Assembly (NCBI RefSeq): GCF_963082655.1
Contig: NC_081554.1
Location: 192,230,206-192,294,205 of the forward strand
DNA: 64,000 nt
Source: Stomoxys calcitrans
Lineage: Eukaryota > Arthropoda > Insecta > Diptera > Muscidae
Direction: 5' to 3'
Shown here piece after piece: positions 14,001 to 21,789 of the stretch. The position numbers and the translations under genes were made by a program. Each line of letters begins with the position of its first letter. The stretch's first letter is position 1. Under the pieces are notes generated by a model. It was given only the letters and a program-made list of their open reading frames with translations, did no database searches and was not told where the DNA came from.

Positions 14001-17000
14001 GCTTTTAAGACGGTTAAGGTTGGGAGGCTAAGCATATTGTAGAAAACTTCAACAACTTAGTCTTCTTCAATTTCGTACGAGGGCTTCTATATAAGTTTCT
14101 GGCCTAGGCAACACCAAGTGTTGTCAGCTGCAATCTGACATTTCCGTTGGAAAGTTTGACGTTCTCTAGTTTAATTGTACTCAGAACGTTTTGACGAACG
14201 ACCATCATATGTGTTGTTTGCAATGACTTGCAAAAATTAATTTGGTAAAATATGGAATTAACTCGTAAACATTTTCACGCGACCATTTTTCACAACTTTC
14301 GACATGGATTTTCTTGACAAGAGAGCATTGATGAATTTGATGAGTGCATTGATGAATTATGTGGCGTTGAAGAACCATCCTATAGCACTGTAAAAAGCTA
14401 GTTTAGTGAATTCATCCGTGGGCGATGATCGCTCAAAATCTAATTCCGTGAAGGTCGTCCAAGAATGTTCATTGTACCAGAGAACATTGATGCTGTGCGT
14501 GAACTTATAATGCCCGTTAAGTGAGATACTTTAAAATAGAGGGATCCTTAGGCACTTCTTCCACCACCACACATTCTATATTGCATGAACACCTTGCCTT
14601 AAAAAAGGTTTGTTCATCCTATTTGGACCAATATTGCAATAATTAATTATCAATCGACCTACTCAAAATTTTGCACAACAATAGAATGAGCAAGGACTTT
14701 GGTCGAAATTCTAGGTATTAAATTAAAACAGATATTACCTTCGAAGACTTAGCCGCCATACCCAAGGTGGTCGTGGGTATTAAAAGGTCGGCTTTGCCCG
14801 GTTTCAGCCCATCCTTACTTGGTATTGATTAATTTTTACGTGTTAATACTTACTTTTTGTGGTGGTGGTGGTGGCGGCGGTGGCGGTGGTTGTGGTATAA
14901 ATGAGTTAAATGGTTTCTGTCATAGGAAAAAAAAAAATAAAAAATTATATTAATTCGATAATATAAATATTTTTTTTTGCATTAGGGATCTTATAAATGA
15001 TGCATGCGATCATTTCCCAATAATTTAAAGTTTTTTTTACTTACTGGTGGTGGAACAAGAGTATCAGATGGTTTCTAGAATGGGAAAAATTAAATAAAAA
15101 AAATTCATTAGTTAGTAGGAATAAATATTTGTTCTTTATTTAAATAAAGAAAATGATTAAATAATTGTCCATTAATCTATGTCCGTGATCGATGGAGTAG
15201 ACCGATCCCCTGAAGACTTTTTAGCAAATTTTTTTATTGATCCAATTGAAAATATTATTGAAATTTCCGAAATATCCACTTAATTAAAAAAAATTACTGA
15301 ATCCATTAACTTTTTAATTGAAAATGACAAAAATTTCAATCACGATCGTAAATGAAAAATGTCAGATTCAATTAAAAAACTGATTAAATCCATTAACTTT
15401 TTTTATTGAAAATTGCCTAAATATCAATCACTATCGTAATTGAAAAAAAACCGGATTGGGTAAAAAAATGATTGATTGAATTAATTTTTTAATTGAACAA
15501 ATTTTAATAACCAATTAAGTTTTTAATTAAAAAAATTTTCGTGACATTTTTATCTGTGTACTTCTAAAAACCTTTCATTTGAGTCCCTTATTCCCAATAC
15601 AAAAACAAAATTCCCCATCAACATTCCATTAAACGGGGAGCAGGGGATACTTCTCCCATATCAATGAGTGCAGTCCGATTTAGTTTAAGCTCAATGATAG
15701 AGTTCCTTCTTTTTTATGCCGAATCTGAATGGCGTGCCGCATAGCAACACCACTTAGTGGAGAAGTTTTAACATGGCAACATACCTCACAAATGTAGCCA
15801 GCATTAATAGGGGATAACCACCGCTGAAAATTTGTCTGATGTCCACGCCGGGGTTTGAACCCATGCACTCGGCGTCAAAGGCGGACATGTTAACCTCTGT
15901 TCGGTTTGACATTGTTTTTGGGGGCGGGATTGCCACCCAGACACTTGCCTCTAAATATAGATATCAGATTCCTGCTCTACTCCGAAATACCTTTCATTTA
16001 AGCCCCTTATAGCCATGGTGGGTAAATATGTCCGATTTGGGAGGGTTTTGGGAGTGGGGCCCCCCATAGACTTAGCCTCGCTATTTCAAATCACGTCACA
16101 ATATATAAAAATAAAGATATTAAGCTGAAACTTTTCACAGGTTCGTTTTTATACGCACCACCGAAGGATGGGAGTATATTCATTTTGTCATTCCTTTTGC
16201 AACACATCGAAATATCCATTTCCGACCCTATATTCTTGATCGTCGTAAAAATCCAAGACGACCTAGCCATTTCCGCTGGTCTGTCCGTTTGGATGATGAA
16301 ATCATGCCACAGTCTTTTAAAATAGAGCTATTAAGCTGAAACTTTGCACACGTTCTTTTTTTGCCCATAGGCATGATAAGTTCGAAGATGGACTATATCT
16401 TGATATAGCCCCCATATAGATCGATCTGCAGATTAAAGGTTTTACGCCCATAAAAGGCGCTTTATTATCTGATTTTGCTGAAATTTTGGGCAGTGAGTTG
16501 TGTTAGGCCACTCGGTTACCTTCTTCAATTTGGCCCAGATTGGTCCAGATTTGGATATAGCTGCCCTATATACCGATCTCTCGATTTAAGGTCTTGGACT
16601 CATAAAAGCCACATTTATTGTCCGATTTCACAGAATTTTGGGACAGTGAGATGTGTTAGGCACTTCAACATATTTTTTTTTTCAAATTGGCTTAGATCGG
16701 TCCAGATTTGGATATAGCTGCCATATAGCCCGATCTCTCGATATAAGGTCTACAAATGTAGCCAACTGACCAGTCCCGAACGTGAAATAAAATTTTCACT
16801 GAACTCGCCTCACAATAAGTCCATTGTTACGAGTGTGGCATGTAGCATCGTCTTGTTCAAACTATATGTCACGCAAGTCAAGCTCTTGCTTTTTGGGCAA
16901 TAGAAGTTGGATATCATCTCAGGATAGCGCTCACCATTCACAATTGCATTACGATTCGTCTCATCTTTGAAGAAGTACGGTCCAATGACGCCACCAGCCC

Positions 17001-18381
17001 ATAAACCGCACCAAACTATGACTTTTTCTGGATGCATTGGTAGCTTTTACAATGCTTCTGGCTCAACTTCACTCTAAAATCGACAATTCCGCTTATATAC
17101 GTACCCATTGAGCCAAAAATGAGCTTCGTCGTTCAATAGAAGAGGCGTGCGTTGAACTTTCTTAACAGAGCACGCATTTTGATAATAAAATTCAATAATT
17201 TGCAAGCATTGTTCGTTTGTAAGACGATTCATGGTACAATTATAGACCAAACTGAATATGTTTGACAGTGAAACAAAACACGAAACGTGCGTTAGCTGTT
17301 TAAATTAATGTTGCCAAAAAGATAATAGCTAAAAAATCACCCTTTATGAGAAGAATTTGTTTCTACATCCAAATACCTAACATTTAAATTTCTTGTTGTA
17401 CTGAAGCGTTTGATACTTGACTAAAATTTTTATTTCAAATTCGTACACTACTCCCCAATACCTTTCATTTGAATTGCAATTAGTTCCGATCGGAACTAAT
17501 GTGGGAATGGAATGTGGCGGCTCTACAAACATGGGGAGCGAAATGTTAATATTTGATTAATTGTTAACTTCAAAATACCATCCATTAGCGTGAGAGTTTT
17601 TGAGAATAATCTCCTTTTAATGTCCGCTTATGACGCTGAACGATTAGGTTCGATTCCTGGCGAGAACATAAGAAAAAATTTCAGTGGTGGATATTCCCTC
17701 TTAGTGCTTGCGACATTTGTGAGGTACTGTACCATTCGGTATGGCAGCCATGTATAAACTTCTTCACAAAGAGGTGTCGAATTGCGGCACGCCGTTCGGT
17801 CTCGGCTCTAAAAAGGAGACCTCTTATCAATGAGCTTAAATTTGAATCGGCCAGCACTCATTTATATGTTAGAAATTTGCCCCTGTTCCTTAATGGAAGA
17901 TGATGATTTATTGATACCACATAAGTGAGAGCCCAAAGACTCTGGTGGGAATCCCCCAATCACATATACACAATTTTTAAAAAATCGTTGCCGCAAGCAT
18001 ACAGCTTAAATACTACTACGAATGGCAGTAGAATTTAACCTTTCCCCACCTTAGTCATTATTTGCTTACTCAATAAAATATTTTTATTTATATACTTACA
18101 TTTACTAATCTTTTTGCATTAGGATTATATCGGCGGCTTGAAGGCTGAAATGAGATGAAAAAAATATTAAAATCAAATTGAAGACTATATAGATTTAACT
18201 AAATCTCAGAGAAATTTAGTAGTTTTAGTTGAATTCTCTATTCAGATCTTACTGCCTTTAATATCTTACTGCCCGAGGAATATTGAGCACAGTCCTTTTT
18301 GGAGCCGTTGGCACCACAAACTTTTGTCACACAAATATGTAAGACTAAGCCGGATATTATTGTCATCCATTTCAAATTCAT
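1961..18381 (-). CDS. Mini-exon gene for an unknown secreted, N-glycosylation-rich protein (16 exons)
   Basis: I do not recognise this gene. Read on the minus strand, exons are 18381-18253, 18144-18100, 15074-15045, 14916-14854, 12904-12869, 12784-12752, 12645-12562, 12345-12262, 12106-12011, 8802-8683, 8243-8124, 5973-5854, 5332-5213, 4773-4654, 2558-2439 and 2080-1961. Every exon is a multiple of three (30 to 129 nt) and every junction is phase 0, giving 480 codons with no stop. Most donors are GTAAGT, GTAAAT or GTAATT. Exon 1 encodes a signal peptide (MNLKWMTIISGLVLHIC, cut probably after VCG). Exons 3 to 6 are proline-rich. Exons 10 to 16 are 40-residue repeats with three to five N-x-T/S sequons each. 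The only cysteines are in exon 1. This suggests a secreted, heavily glycosylated, disordered product. The 3' end is unsure: the last exon may be 1749-1729, lie outside the window, or be any read-through exon. Inference from sequence only. Confidence 0.75.
2439..2558 (-). CDS. Mini-exon gene, second copy of exon type C
   Basis: 120 nt, partner of 5973-5854 at an offset of 3415. The smaller offset is explained by a 55-base deletion in this unit near 3265. Frame and splice sites are intact. Confidence 0.7.
2700..3460 (+). repeat. Family I repeat inside duplication unit 1
   Basis: Units with GATCGGTTTATATGGCAGC and the end CCTCTATCCTATGGTGGTGG. It lies in an intron of the mini-exon gene. The partner copy is at about 6115-6935. 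Confidence 0.8.
3470..3690 (+). mobile_element. tRNA-derived SINE, 3' part
   Basis: Starts TTTTCAGCGGTGATTATCAC and runs through CGAACTCGGCTGTAAGAAG, GAGCTTAAACTTGAATCGGA and GTTTGCCCCTGTTCCTTAATG. The tRNA-like head is missing. The same fragment is at about 6940-7155. Confidence 0.7.
3840..4140 (-). mobile_element. LINE reverse transcriptase fragment
   Basis: On the minus strand a broken frame reads TPQGGVLSSLLLNI, which matches the TPQGGVLSPLLWN block of R1/LOA-type reverse transcriptases, followed by GKGVKVVCR (from the GVKVVAYADD region) and GLGVNPS. Stops and frameshifts make it dead. The partner is at about 7310-7615. Confidence 0.65.
4142..4562. repeat. Family I repeat fragment
   Basis: From TATACCCTCCACAATTAGATG to GACTCGGCCCGACCGAACTT, the two ends typical of family I. 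It has only one internal unit and a TTTTTTTTGCCTAAAAAGAG junction. The partner is at about 7618-8036. Confidence 0.75.
4654..4773 (-). CDS. Mini-exon gene, second copy of exon type B
   Basis: 120 nt, partner of 8243-8124 at an offset of 3470. It has threonine where the other copy has proline near the C-terminal end (VTRNNT). Splice sites are kept. Confidence 0.7.
5213..5332 (-). CDS. Mini-exon gene, second copy of exon type A
   Basis: 120 nt, the tandem-duplicate partner of 8802-8683, at an offset of 3470 bases, with the same splice sites and reading frame. Confidence 0.7.
5854..5973 (-). CDS. Mini-exon gene, 40-codon exon type C
   Basis: 120 nt. Acceptor TTCACAG, donor GTAAAT. It starts NNVPRVNNTITPSIVL and ends QNTAVPWNST. 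Four sequons. The only difference from the copy at 2558-2439 is synonymous (CGT against CGA, Arg). Confidence 0.72.
6940..7160 (+). mobile_element. tRNA-derived SINE, 3' part (duplicate copy)
   Basis: Tandem-duplicate partner of the SINE fragment at 3470-3690, with a few substitutions. Confidence 0.7.
7310..7615 (-). mobile_element. LINE reverse transcriptase fragment (duplicate copy)
   Basis: Tandem-duplicate partner of 3840-4140 with the same TPQGG block and the same disruptions. Confidence 0.65.
8124..8243 (-). CDS. Mini-exon gene, 40-codon exon type B
   Basis: 120 nt. Acceptor CTTACAG, donor GTAATT. It starts NNVSRVNNTIIPTV and ends QNTAVPRNNT. Five sequons (NVS, NNT, NIT, NRT, NNT). 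It differs from its copy at 4773-4654 by one base, which gives proline here and threonine there. Confidence 0.72.
8683..8802 (-). CDS. Mini-exon gene, 40-codon exon type A
   Basis: 120 nt. Acceptor TTTACAG, donor GTAAAT. It starts TSFSATNKTPVIGM and ends QNTAVSRNNTKT, with sequons NKT, NFT, NTT and NNT. The sequence matches the exon at 5332-5213 base for base as far as I can read. It is the most divergent of the three exon types within the duplicated unit. Confidence 0.7.
9105..10515 (-). repeat. Family I repeat, long copy
   Basis: Opens with CCACTATGGGATGGGGGTAT and closes with ACCATGGTGGAGGGTATATA and GTACTTAGCACGC. It holds about six internal units (GCTGAAATTTTGCACGACGC, ATAGCTGCCATAT). 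No gene seen. Confidence 0.8.
10520..11385. repeat. Dispersed repeat, family III
   Basis: Opens ACCACCACTTTGGTACATGG with TAAGTGCATTTCTTTGTAAC, then units with TATAGCTCCCATATATAT. A second copy opens at 54168. It abuts a family I fragment at 11386-11960. Confidence 0.65.
11386..11960 (+). repeat. Family I repeat fragment
   Basis: Two to three units (GGAGCTATATCA, GAAGTCTAATCGGG) and the canonical end CCCATCCTATGGTGGTGGGT. Located between exon 9 and the 40-codon exon array of the mini-exon gene. Confidence 0.75.
12011..12106 (-). CDS. Mini-exon gene, exon 9
   Basis: 32 codons, starting SPSRNVTGNFHINGG and ending GGKVNT. Acceptor TTCACAG, donor GTAAGT. Two NVT sequons. Read past the donor, a stop comes after four more codons, so this could also be a last exon in some transcripts. 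It is the upstream neighbour of the 40-codon array. Confidence 0.66.
12262..12345 (-). CDS. Mini-exon gene, exon 8
   Basis: 28 codons, starting KFNTTSLGNRLRTGNNFTAH and ending RNNVNQ. Acceptor TTTTTAG, donor GTATTT. Two N-glycosylation sequons (NTT, NFT). Confidence 0.66.
12562..12645 (-). CDS. Mini-exon gene, exon 7
   Basis: 28 codons, starting APDHLTHISNKQQ and ending FRAPLSAK. Acceptor TTGTAG, donor GTAAGT. Same length as exon 8. Polar, with no cysteine. Confidence 0.68.
12752..12784 (-). CDS. Mini-exon gene, exon 6
   Basis: 11 codons, QTHTPSAPPPP. Acceptor GATAG, donor GTAAGT. It lies 84 nt downstream of exon 5. Confidence 0.64.
12869..12904 (-). CDS. Mini-exon gene, exon 5
   Basis: 12 codons, QSFKPQARLPTR. 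Acceptor TTCAAG (a weaker AAG type), donor GTAAGT. It contains a KP pair like neighbouring exons. Confidence 0.62.
12990..13950 (-). repeat. Family I repeat with a SINE inserted
   Basis: Units on both sides (ATAGCTGCCATATAAACCGA at about 13055 and 13700) are split by the SINE at about 13218-13530. The element closes with GATTCGGCCCAACTGAACTT near 13880. Confidence 0.75.
13218..13530 (-). mobile_element. tRNA-derived SINE, nearly full length
   Basis: Minus strand: a head GGCCACCGTAGCGCAGAGG with A-box-like sequence and a B box GGTTCGAATCC, then the TTTTCAACGGTGGTTTTCCC body and the tail GTTTGCCCCTGTTCCTTAGT. The pol III boxes mark it as tRNA-derived. It is not a tRNA gene, since it cannot fold a full cloverleaf beyond the head. 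Confidence 0.75.
14252..14650 (+). mobile_element. Mariner transposase fragment
   Basis: Starts MELTRKHFHATIF and keeps the mariner N-terminal helix-turn-helix region (SYSTVKS..FSEFIRG, then EGRPR, PENIDAVRELIM), with stops and frameshifts. The catalytic part is absent. It lies in the intron between mini-exons 4 and 5, in opposite orientation to the gene. Confidence 0.7.
14854..14916 (-). CDS. Mini-exon gene, exon 4 (proline tract)
   Basis: 21 codons: KPFNSFIPQ, then ten prolines, then QK. Acceptor GACAG, donor GTAAGT. The CCA/CCG run is visible on the plus strand as a GGTGGTGG tract. Tracts like this are prone to length change. Confidence 0.7.
15045..15074 (-). CDS. Mini-exon gene, exon 3 (30 nt)
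   Basis: Ten codons, KPSDTLVPPP, between acceptor TTCTAG and donor GTAAGT. It opens with KP like exon 4 and ends in proline codons like exon 6, so exons 3, 4 and 6 are probably copies of one another. Confidence 0.68.
15150..15565. repeat. AT-rich internally repeated element
   Basis: Two or three imperfect copies of a unit with ATCCATTAACTTTTT, ATTGAAAATGACAAAAATTTC and AATCACGATCGTAA, ending TTTTTATCTGTGTA. It looks like a non-autonomous transposon, but I do not know the family. Confidence 0.45.
15610..15905 (-). mobile_element. tRNA-derived SINE
   Basis: Same family as 13218-13530. The B box region appears as GGGTTTGAACCC on the plus strand. Body and tail motifs are present. Confidence 0.7.
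15905..16755 (-). repeat. Family II repeat (with a short family V scrap)
   Basis: From the CACCACCGAAGGATGGGAGT boundary near 16156, with units carrying ATAGCTGCC and CGATTTAAGG. It is cut at about 16752 by a mariner remnant. 15905-16100 holds a scrap of family V (CTTTCATTTAAGCCCC). Confidence 0.65.
16755..17345 (-). mobile_element. Mariner-family transposon remnant
   Basis: Minus strand: MHPEKVIVWCGLWAGGVIG and GPYFFKDETNRN match the catalytic-domain region of a mariner-superfamily transposase. Upstream is the MNRLTNEQ-type start region, and the AAAAAATCACCCTTTA end near 17330-17345 is the terminus shared with 35659-36266. Disrupted by stops and deletions. Confidence 0.75.
17610..17905 (+). 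mobile_element. tRNA-derived SINE
   Basis: Starts inside the head (TATGACGCTGAACG, GGTTCGATTCC B box), then body CAGTGGTGGATATTCCCTC and tail GCCCCTGTTCCTTAATG. Confidence 0.7.
18100..18144 (-). CDS. Mini-exon gene, exon 2
   Basis: 15 codons, PSSRRYNPNAKRLVN. The acceptor is TTTCAG and the donor is GTAAGT. Basic and short. The intron that follows is 3 kb long and carries a SINE, a mariner remnant and other repeats. Confidence 0.7.
18253..18381 (-). CDS. Mini-exon gene, exon 1 (signal peptide)
   Basis: 43 codons from ATG at 18381. Residues 1-17 read MNLKWMTIISGLVLHIC, a charged start followed by a hydrophobic core, then VTKVCG and a mature end with two cysteines. Two GTAAGA donors are present. 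The distal one (exon end 18253) keeps phase 0 like all later exons; the proximal one (18270) would leave phase 1. An Inr-like TCAGTT lies at 18430-18425, about 50 nt upstream. The start shares the M-x-L-K-W...I-S pattern with the small gene at 20892. Confidence 0.75.
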
Positions 18382-18699
18382 TTTGCCGTTTAGGTATATT
18401 TTAAATCTTTACTGTATGAAAGCGAACTGAGAATGTTTAGGATTTTATTATTTTTATCATATTTGCAACAGAAATATATATTTATAATAAACAGCCAGTC
18501 ATAATTGTGGCTGAATAAAAAGAAAACCCTTTTTGAAAGTGATTCAGACAAATGTAATGACTTCGTATACCTCTTCTACTAATAATAGGCAATCAGTTGA
18601 TTCTATAGATCTGATGAAGAACTTTTTTTTAGATTCTATAGTAATAGCTATTGGCTATACAGATACTTAGAACTGTAGAAAACTCAAAAAAAGACAGTG

Positions 18700-19030
18700 A
18701 CCTTTGGAATAAAACAGGTTAGGTTATAGTGGCAATCTGCAATCAGACTCTCTTAGATATTTTCATTCAAGCTGTACCGTAGTAACAAGAGAAAGAAGAT
18801 CGATTAAAAAATCCTAATAATTTGCAAAAGTTATCACAACTGCTAATTCAAAGAAGTTTTTCAGGAAATAAGAATCTAAGGTGGAACTCCTTTTGCTAGG
18901 CAGTGCGAAACACTTACGCGGTAGATGTTCTATAGTTTCGTCTTCCTTGAAATTATAAAAGCCTCTGCTGAAATTGGTAATTGGAAACATTAGTCCATCA
19001 GCATGGCTTCATGCTTAAGCAAGCGGTATG
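18700..19030. repeat. LINE 3'-tail-like fragment
   Basis: Contains GGTTAGGTTATAGTGGCAAT and GTGGAACTCCTTTTGCTAGG. The same blocks occur at about 31768-31980 and, inverted, at 61070-61290. No frame survives. Confidence 0.5.
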
Positions 19031-19089
19031 TTAAAAGCGCACCAAACGACTATACGCAAAAAAAAGCTAACTCTTCATTTGCAAATGCA

Positions 19090-19240
19090 AATTTAGCCCA
19101 TGAACATTCCAATAAGCAACATGAGTAAACTTCTCACATATCAAGGAGTGCAGTACGAATTAAATGTAAGCTCCTTTTTGAAGCCGAGTCCGAACGGCGT
19201 GCCGCAGTGCTACACCTCTTTGGGAAGAAGTTTTCATTTA
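19090..19240 (-). mobile_element. tRNA-derived SINE, 3' fragment
   Basis: Tail and body only (CCCATGAACATTCC, GCCGAGTCCGAACGGCGTG). Confidence 0.65.
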
Positions 19241-19294
19241 ATTTCACTTTATAACGCTTGTATCATAAGCGCCTAAATTAGTGTCATCCATATT

Positions 19295-20620
19295 ATACCC
19301 ACCACCATAGGATGGGGTATAGTAATCTAATCATTCCGTTTGTAAAAAAATATTAATCTAGGACCCCATAAAGTATATACATTCTTGATTGTTTCGATAT
19401 TAAGTCGATCTAGCCATGTCCGTCCATCCGTCAGTCGAAATCACAATAGCCATCGATCGCGTAAAGCTAGCCGCTTGGAATTTTGTGCATATACTTCTTA
19501 TTGATGCAGGTCGTTGGGGATTGTAAATGGGCCATATTGGTTCAGATTTGGATATAGCTCCCATATAAACCGATCTCCCGATTTGACATCTTGAGCCCCT
19601 GGAAGCCACAGTTTTTGTACGATTTGGCTGAAATTTTGCACGTAGTGTTCTGTTGTGACTTCCAATGACTGTGCCAAGTACAGTCCAAATCGGTCAAGAA
19701 TCTGATATAGCTCCCATATAAACCGATATCCTGATTTGATTTCTTGAGCCCATTGAGCCTTGAGAAGATGGGTTATATCGGACTATATCTTCATATAGCC
19801 CCCAGATAGACCGATCCGCCGATTTAGGGTCTTGCGCCCATAAAAGCCACATTAATCACCCGATTTTGCTGAAATTTGGGGCAGTGAGTTGTGTTAGTCC
19901 CTTCGTCTTTTTGGCTCAGATGGGTCCAGATTTGGATATAGCTGCCGTATAGACCGATCTCTCGATTTAAGGTTTTGGGCCCATAAAAGGCGCTTTTATT
20001 CTCCGATTTCGCTAAAATTTGGGACGGTGATTTGCGTTGAGCTCTTCAATAATTTTCTGCAACTTGGCCCAGATCGGTCCAGATTTTGATATAGCTGCCA
20101 TATAGACCGATCTCTCGATTTAAAGTTTTGGACCCATAAAAGGCGCATTTATTGTACGATTTCAACGAAATTTGGGACTGTGGGTTGTGTTAGGCCCTTC
20201 GACAGCTCTCTTCAAAGTGGCCCAGATCGGTTCAGATTTGTATATAGCTGCCATATAGACCGATCTCTCGATTTTAAATTCTAGCCCCATAAAAAGCACA
20301 TTCATAATCCGATTTCACTCAAATTTGACACAGTGACTTATTTAAGGTTTTTCGACATCCGTGTCGTATATGGTTCTGTATTTGGATATAGCAACCAAAA
20401 AGACCAATATTTTGTTCTACAAAATTAAGCAATGACTTGTAGTTATTACACCTCTCAAAATGCGTGTCAAATTTGGTCCAAATCGGACCATATTTCGATA
20501 AAGCTGCTATGGAGGCATAATTCTACATTTTTCACGAAAGGTGGTTTACATATATACCCGAGGTGGTGTGTATCCAAAGTTTGGCCCGGGCGAACTTAAC
20601 GCCTTTTTTACTTGTTTCTA
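19295..20620 (-). repeat. Family I fragment joined to a long family II copy
   Basis: CCACCATAGGATGGGGTATA opens family I, which switches near 19755 to family II units (CGATCCGCCGATTTAGGG, GCCATATAGACCGATCTCTC) and closes with GGCCCGGGCGAACTTAACGC. Such I/II hybrids suggest recombination between families. Confidence 0.75.
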
Positions 20621-20676
20621 TATAATCTGCTGCCTATAGCCTATATTCAATTATTTTAATAATCCTTTGCATCACT

Positions 20677-20892
20677 TTACCAACTTACCCCTGTGTGTAT
20701 AGCAGGCTTGACTCTTTGATGTGAAAGGCGATTTCCGGGTTTAGACCAACTTTTCCCTGTGTGCGTAGCGGGCTTGATTCGTTGGATATTTCCGGTTTTA
20801 GACTTCGAAGAACTACTACCCTTTGAGCGTGCAGCATTTGCATAAGTGCATAGAATTACACACGATATAAGTAAAATCCACTTTAAATGCAT
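20677..20892 (-). CDS. Small secreted peptide, 71 aa, with tandem HTGxSW repeat
   Basis: Not a family I recognise. ATG at 20892. Residues 1-20 (MHLKWILLISCVILCTYANA) form a clear signal peptide; the mature part is basic and starts ARSKGSSSSK. Two imperfect repeats follow, each of the form SK-x-GN ... QR-x-KPA-x-HTG-x-SW, the second ending at the stop. The start resembles exon 1 of the mini-exon gene 2.3 kb downstream (M-x-L-K-W, I-S), so the two are probably related. In the second repeat GGG-GTA-AGT replaces GGG-AAA-AGT, which creates a perfect GTAAGT donor in phase 0 (exon end 20689). Either the gene is intronless, which the repeat favours, or it splices there. A TATA box lies about 90 nt upstream of the ATG. 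Confidence 0.6.
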   Translation of the reverse strand: MHLKWILLISCVILCTYANAARSKGSSSSKSKTGNIQRIKPATHTGKSWSKPGNRLSHQRVKPAIHTGVSW

Positions 20893-20975
20893 TTCACAGA
20901 AAAGTATTTGCAATAAACGTTAGAACGATTTCAATACACGCTGTAACTAAATGGTCTAGAGAAAAATCATCAGCG

Positions 20976-20982
20976 TTTTATA
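20976..20982 (-). promoter_or_regulatory. TATA box of the small secreted peptide gene
   Basis: TATAAAA on the minus strand, about 30 nt before an Inr-like TTAGTT near 20949. This gives a 5' leader of about 57 nt before the ATG at 20892. Motif and spacing are canonical; use is inferred. Confidence 0.4.
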
Positions 20983-21789
20983 CGTATTGGAGTCAGTCAA
21001 CGTATTGGTATTGGTGTCAGAACAACGGTAAATCATGACAAAGCGGTGTAAATAACTTATGGTTATTTTAGACCATATGAATCAAAATCATTTCGCAATA
21101 GAGTAAATTATTAAATACCCTATAGTGACTGCAAGATAATGCTATGCTATGCTTTCATTAAATGTGGATAATGAATCAACATTATGTCCGATATGGCATA
21201 ACTATTTCTTGTTATATGGATAGTGTGGAAAATTTATTTCATGAAAAAACCACCTGCGGATAATTAATCCAAGGCATTTTGATCTAAAATTTTTGTTATC
21301 CACTATATGCGGATAAACAATCCATGGATAGTGGAAAAAAATTTACTATATGCGGATGTTTTGTAGATGAAATATCCACATTATGAAGATGTGGATCAAA
21401 TATTCACGTAATGTGGATAAAATACCCACATTATGTGGACAAAATATCCGCATTATGTGGACAAAATATCCGCGTTATGTGGATAATTTATCCACGTTAT
21501 GTGGATACAATTTTCACGATATATGGATAAACTATCCAATTTATGGGGATAAACAATCCACTATATGTGGATAAAATATGTACTTGATTCGGAAAAAATA
21601 TTGTGTGGATAATATATCAAATATATGTGATTAATTTATTCACGATATGTGGATAAAATATTGTGTGATTAATTTATTCACATTATTCGGATAATTTAAC
21701 CACGTTATGTAGATAATTTAACTACCTTATGTTACACGTTATGTAGAATACATATCCACTTTTTGAGCTTTTGTTCATTCATAAAATGA

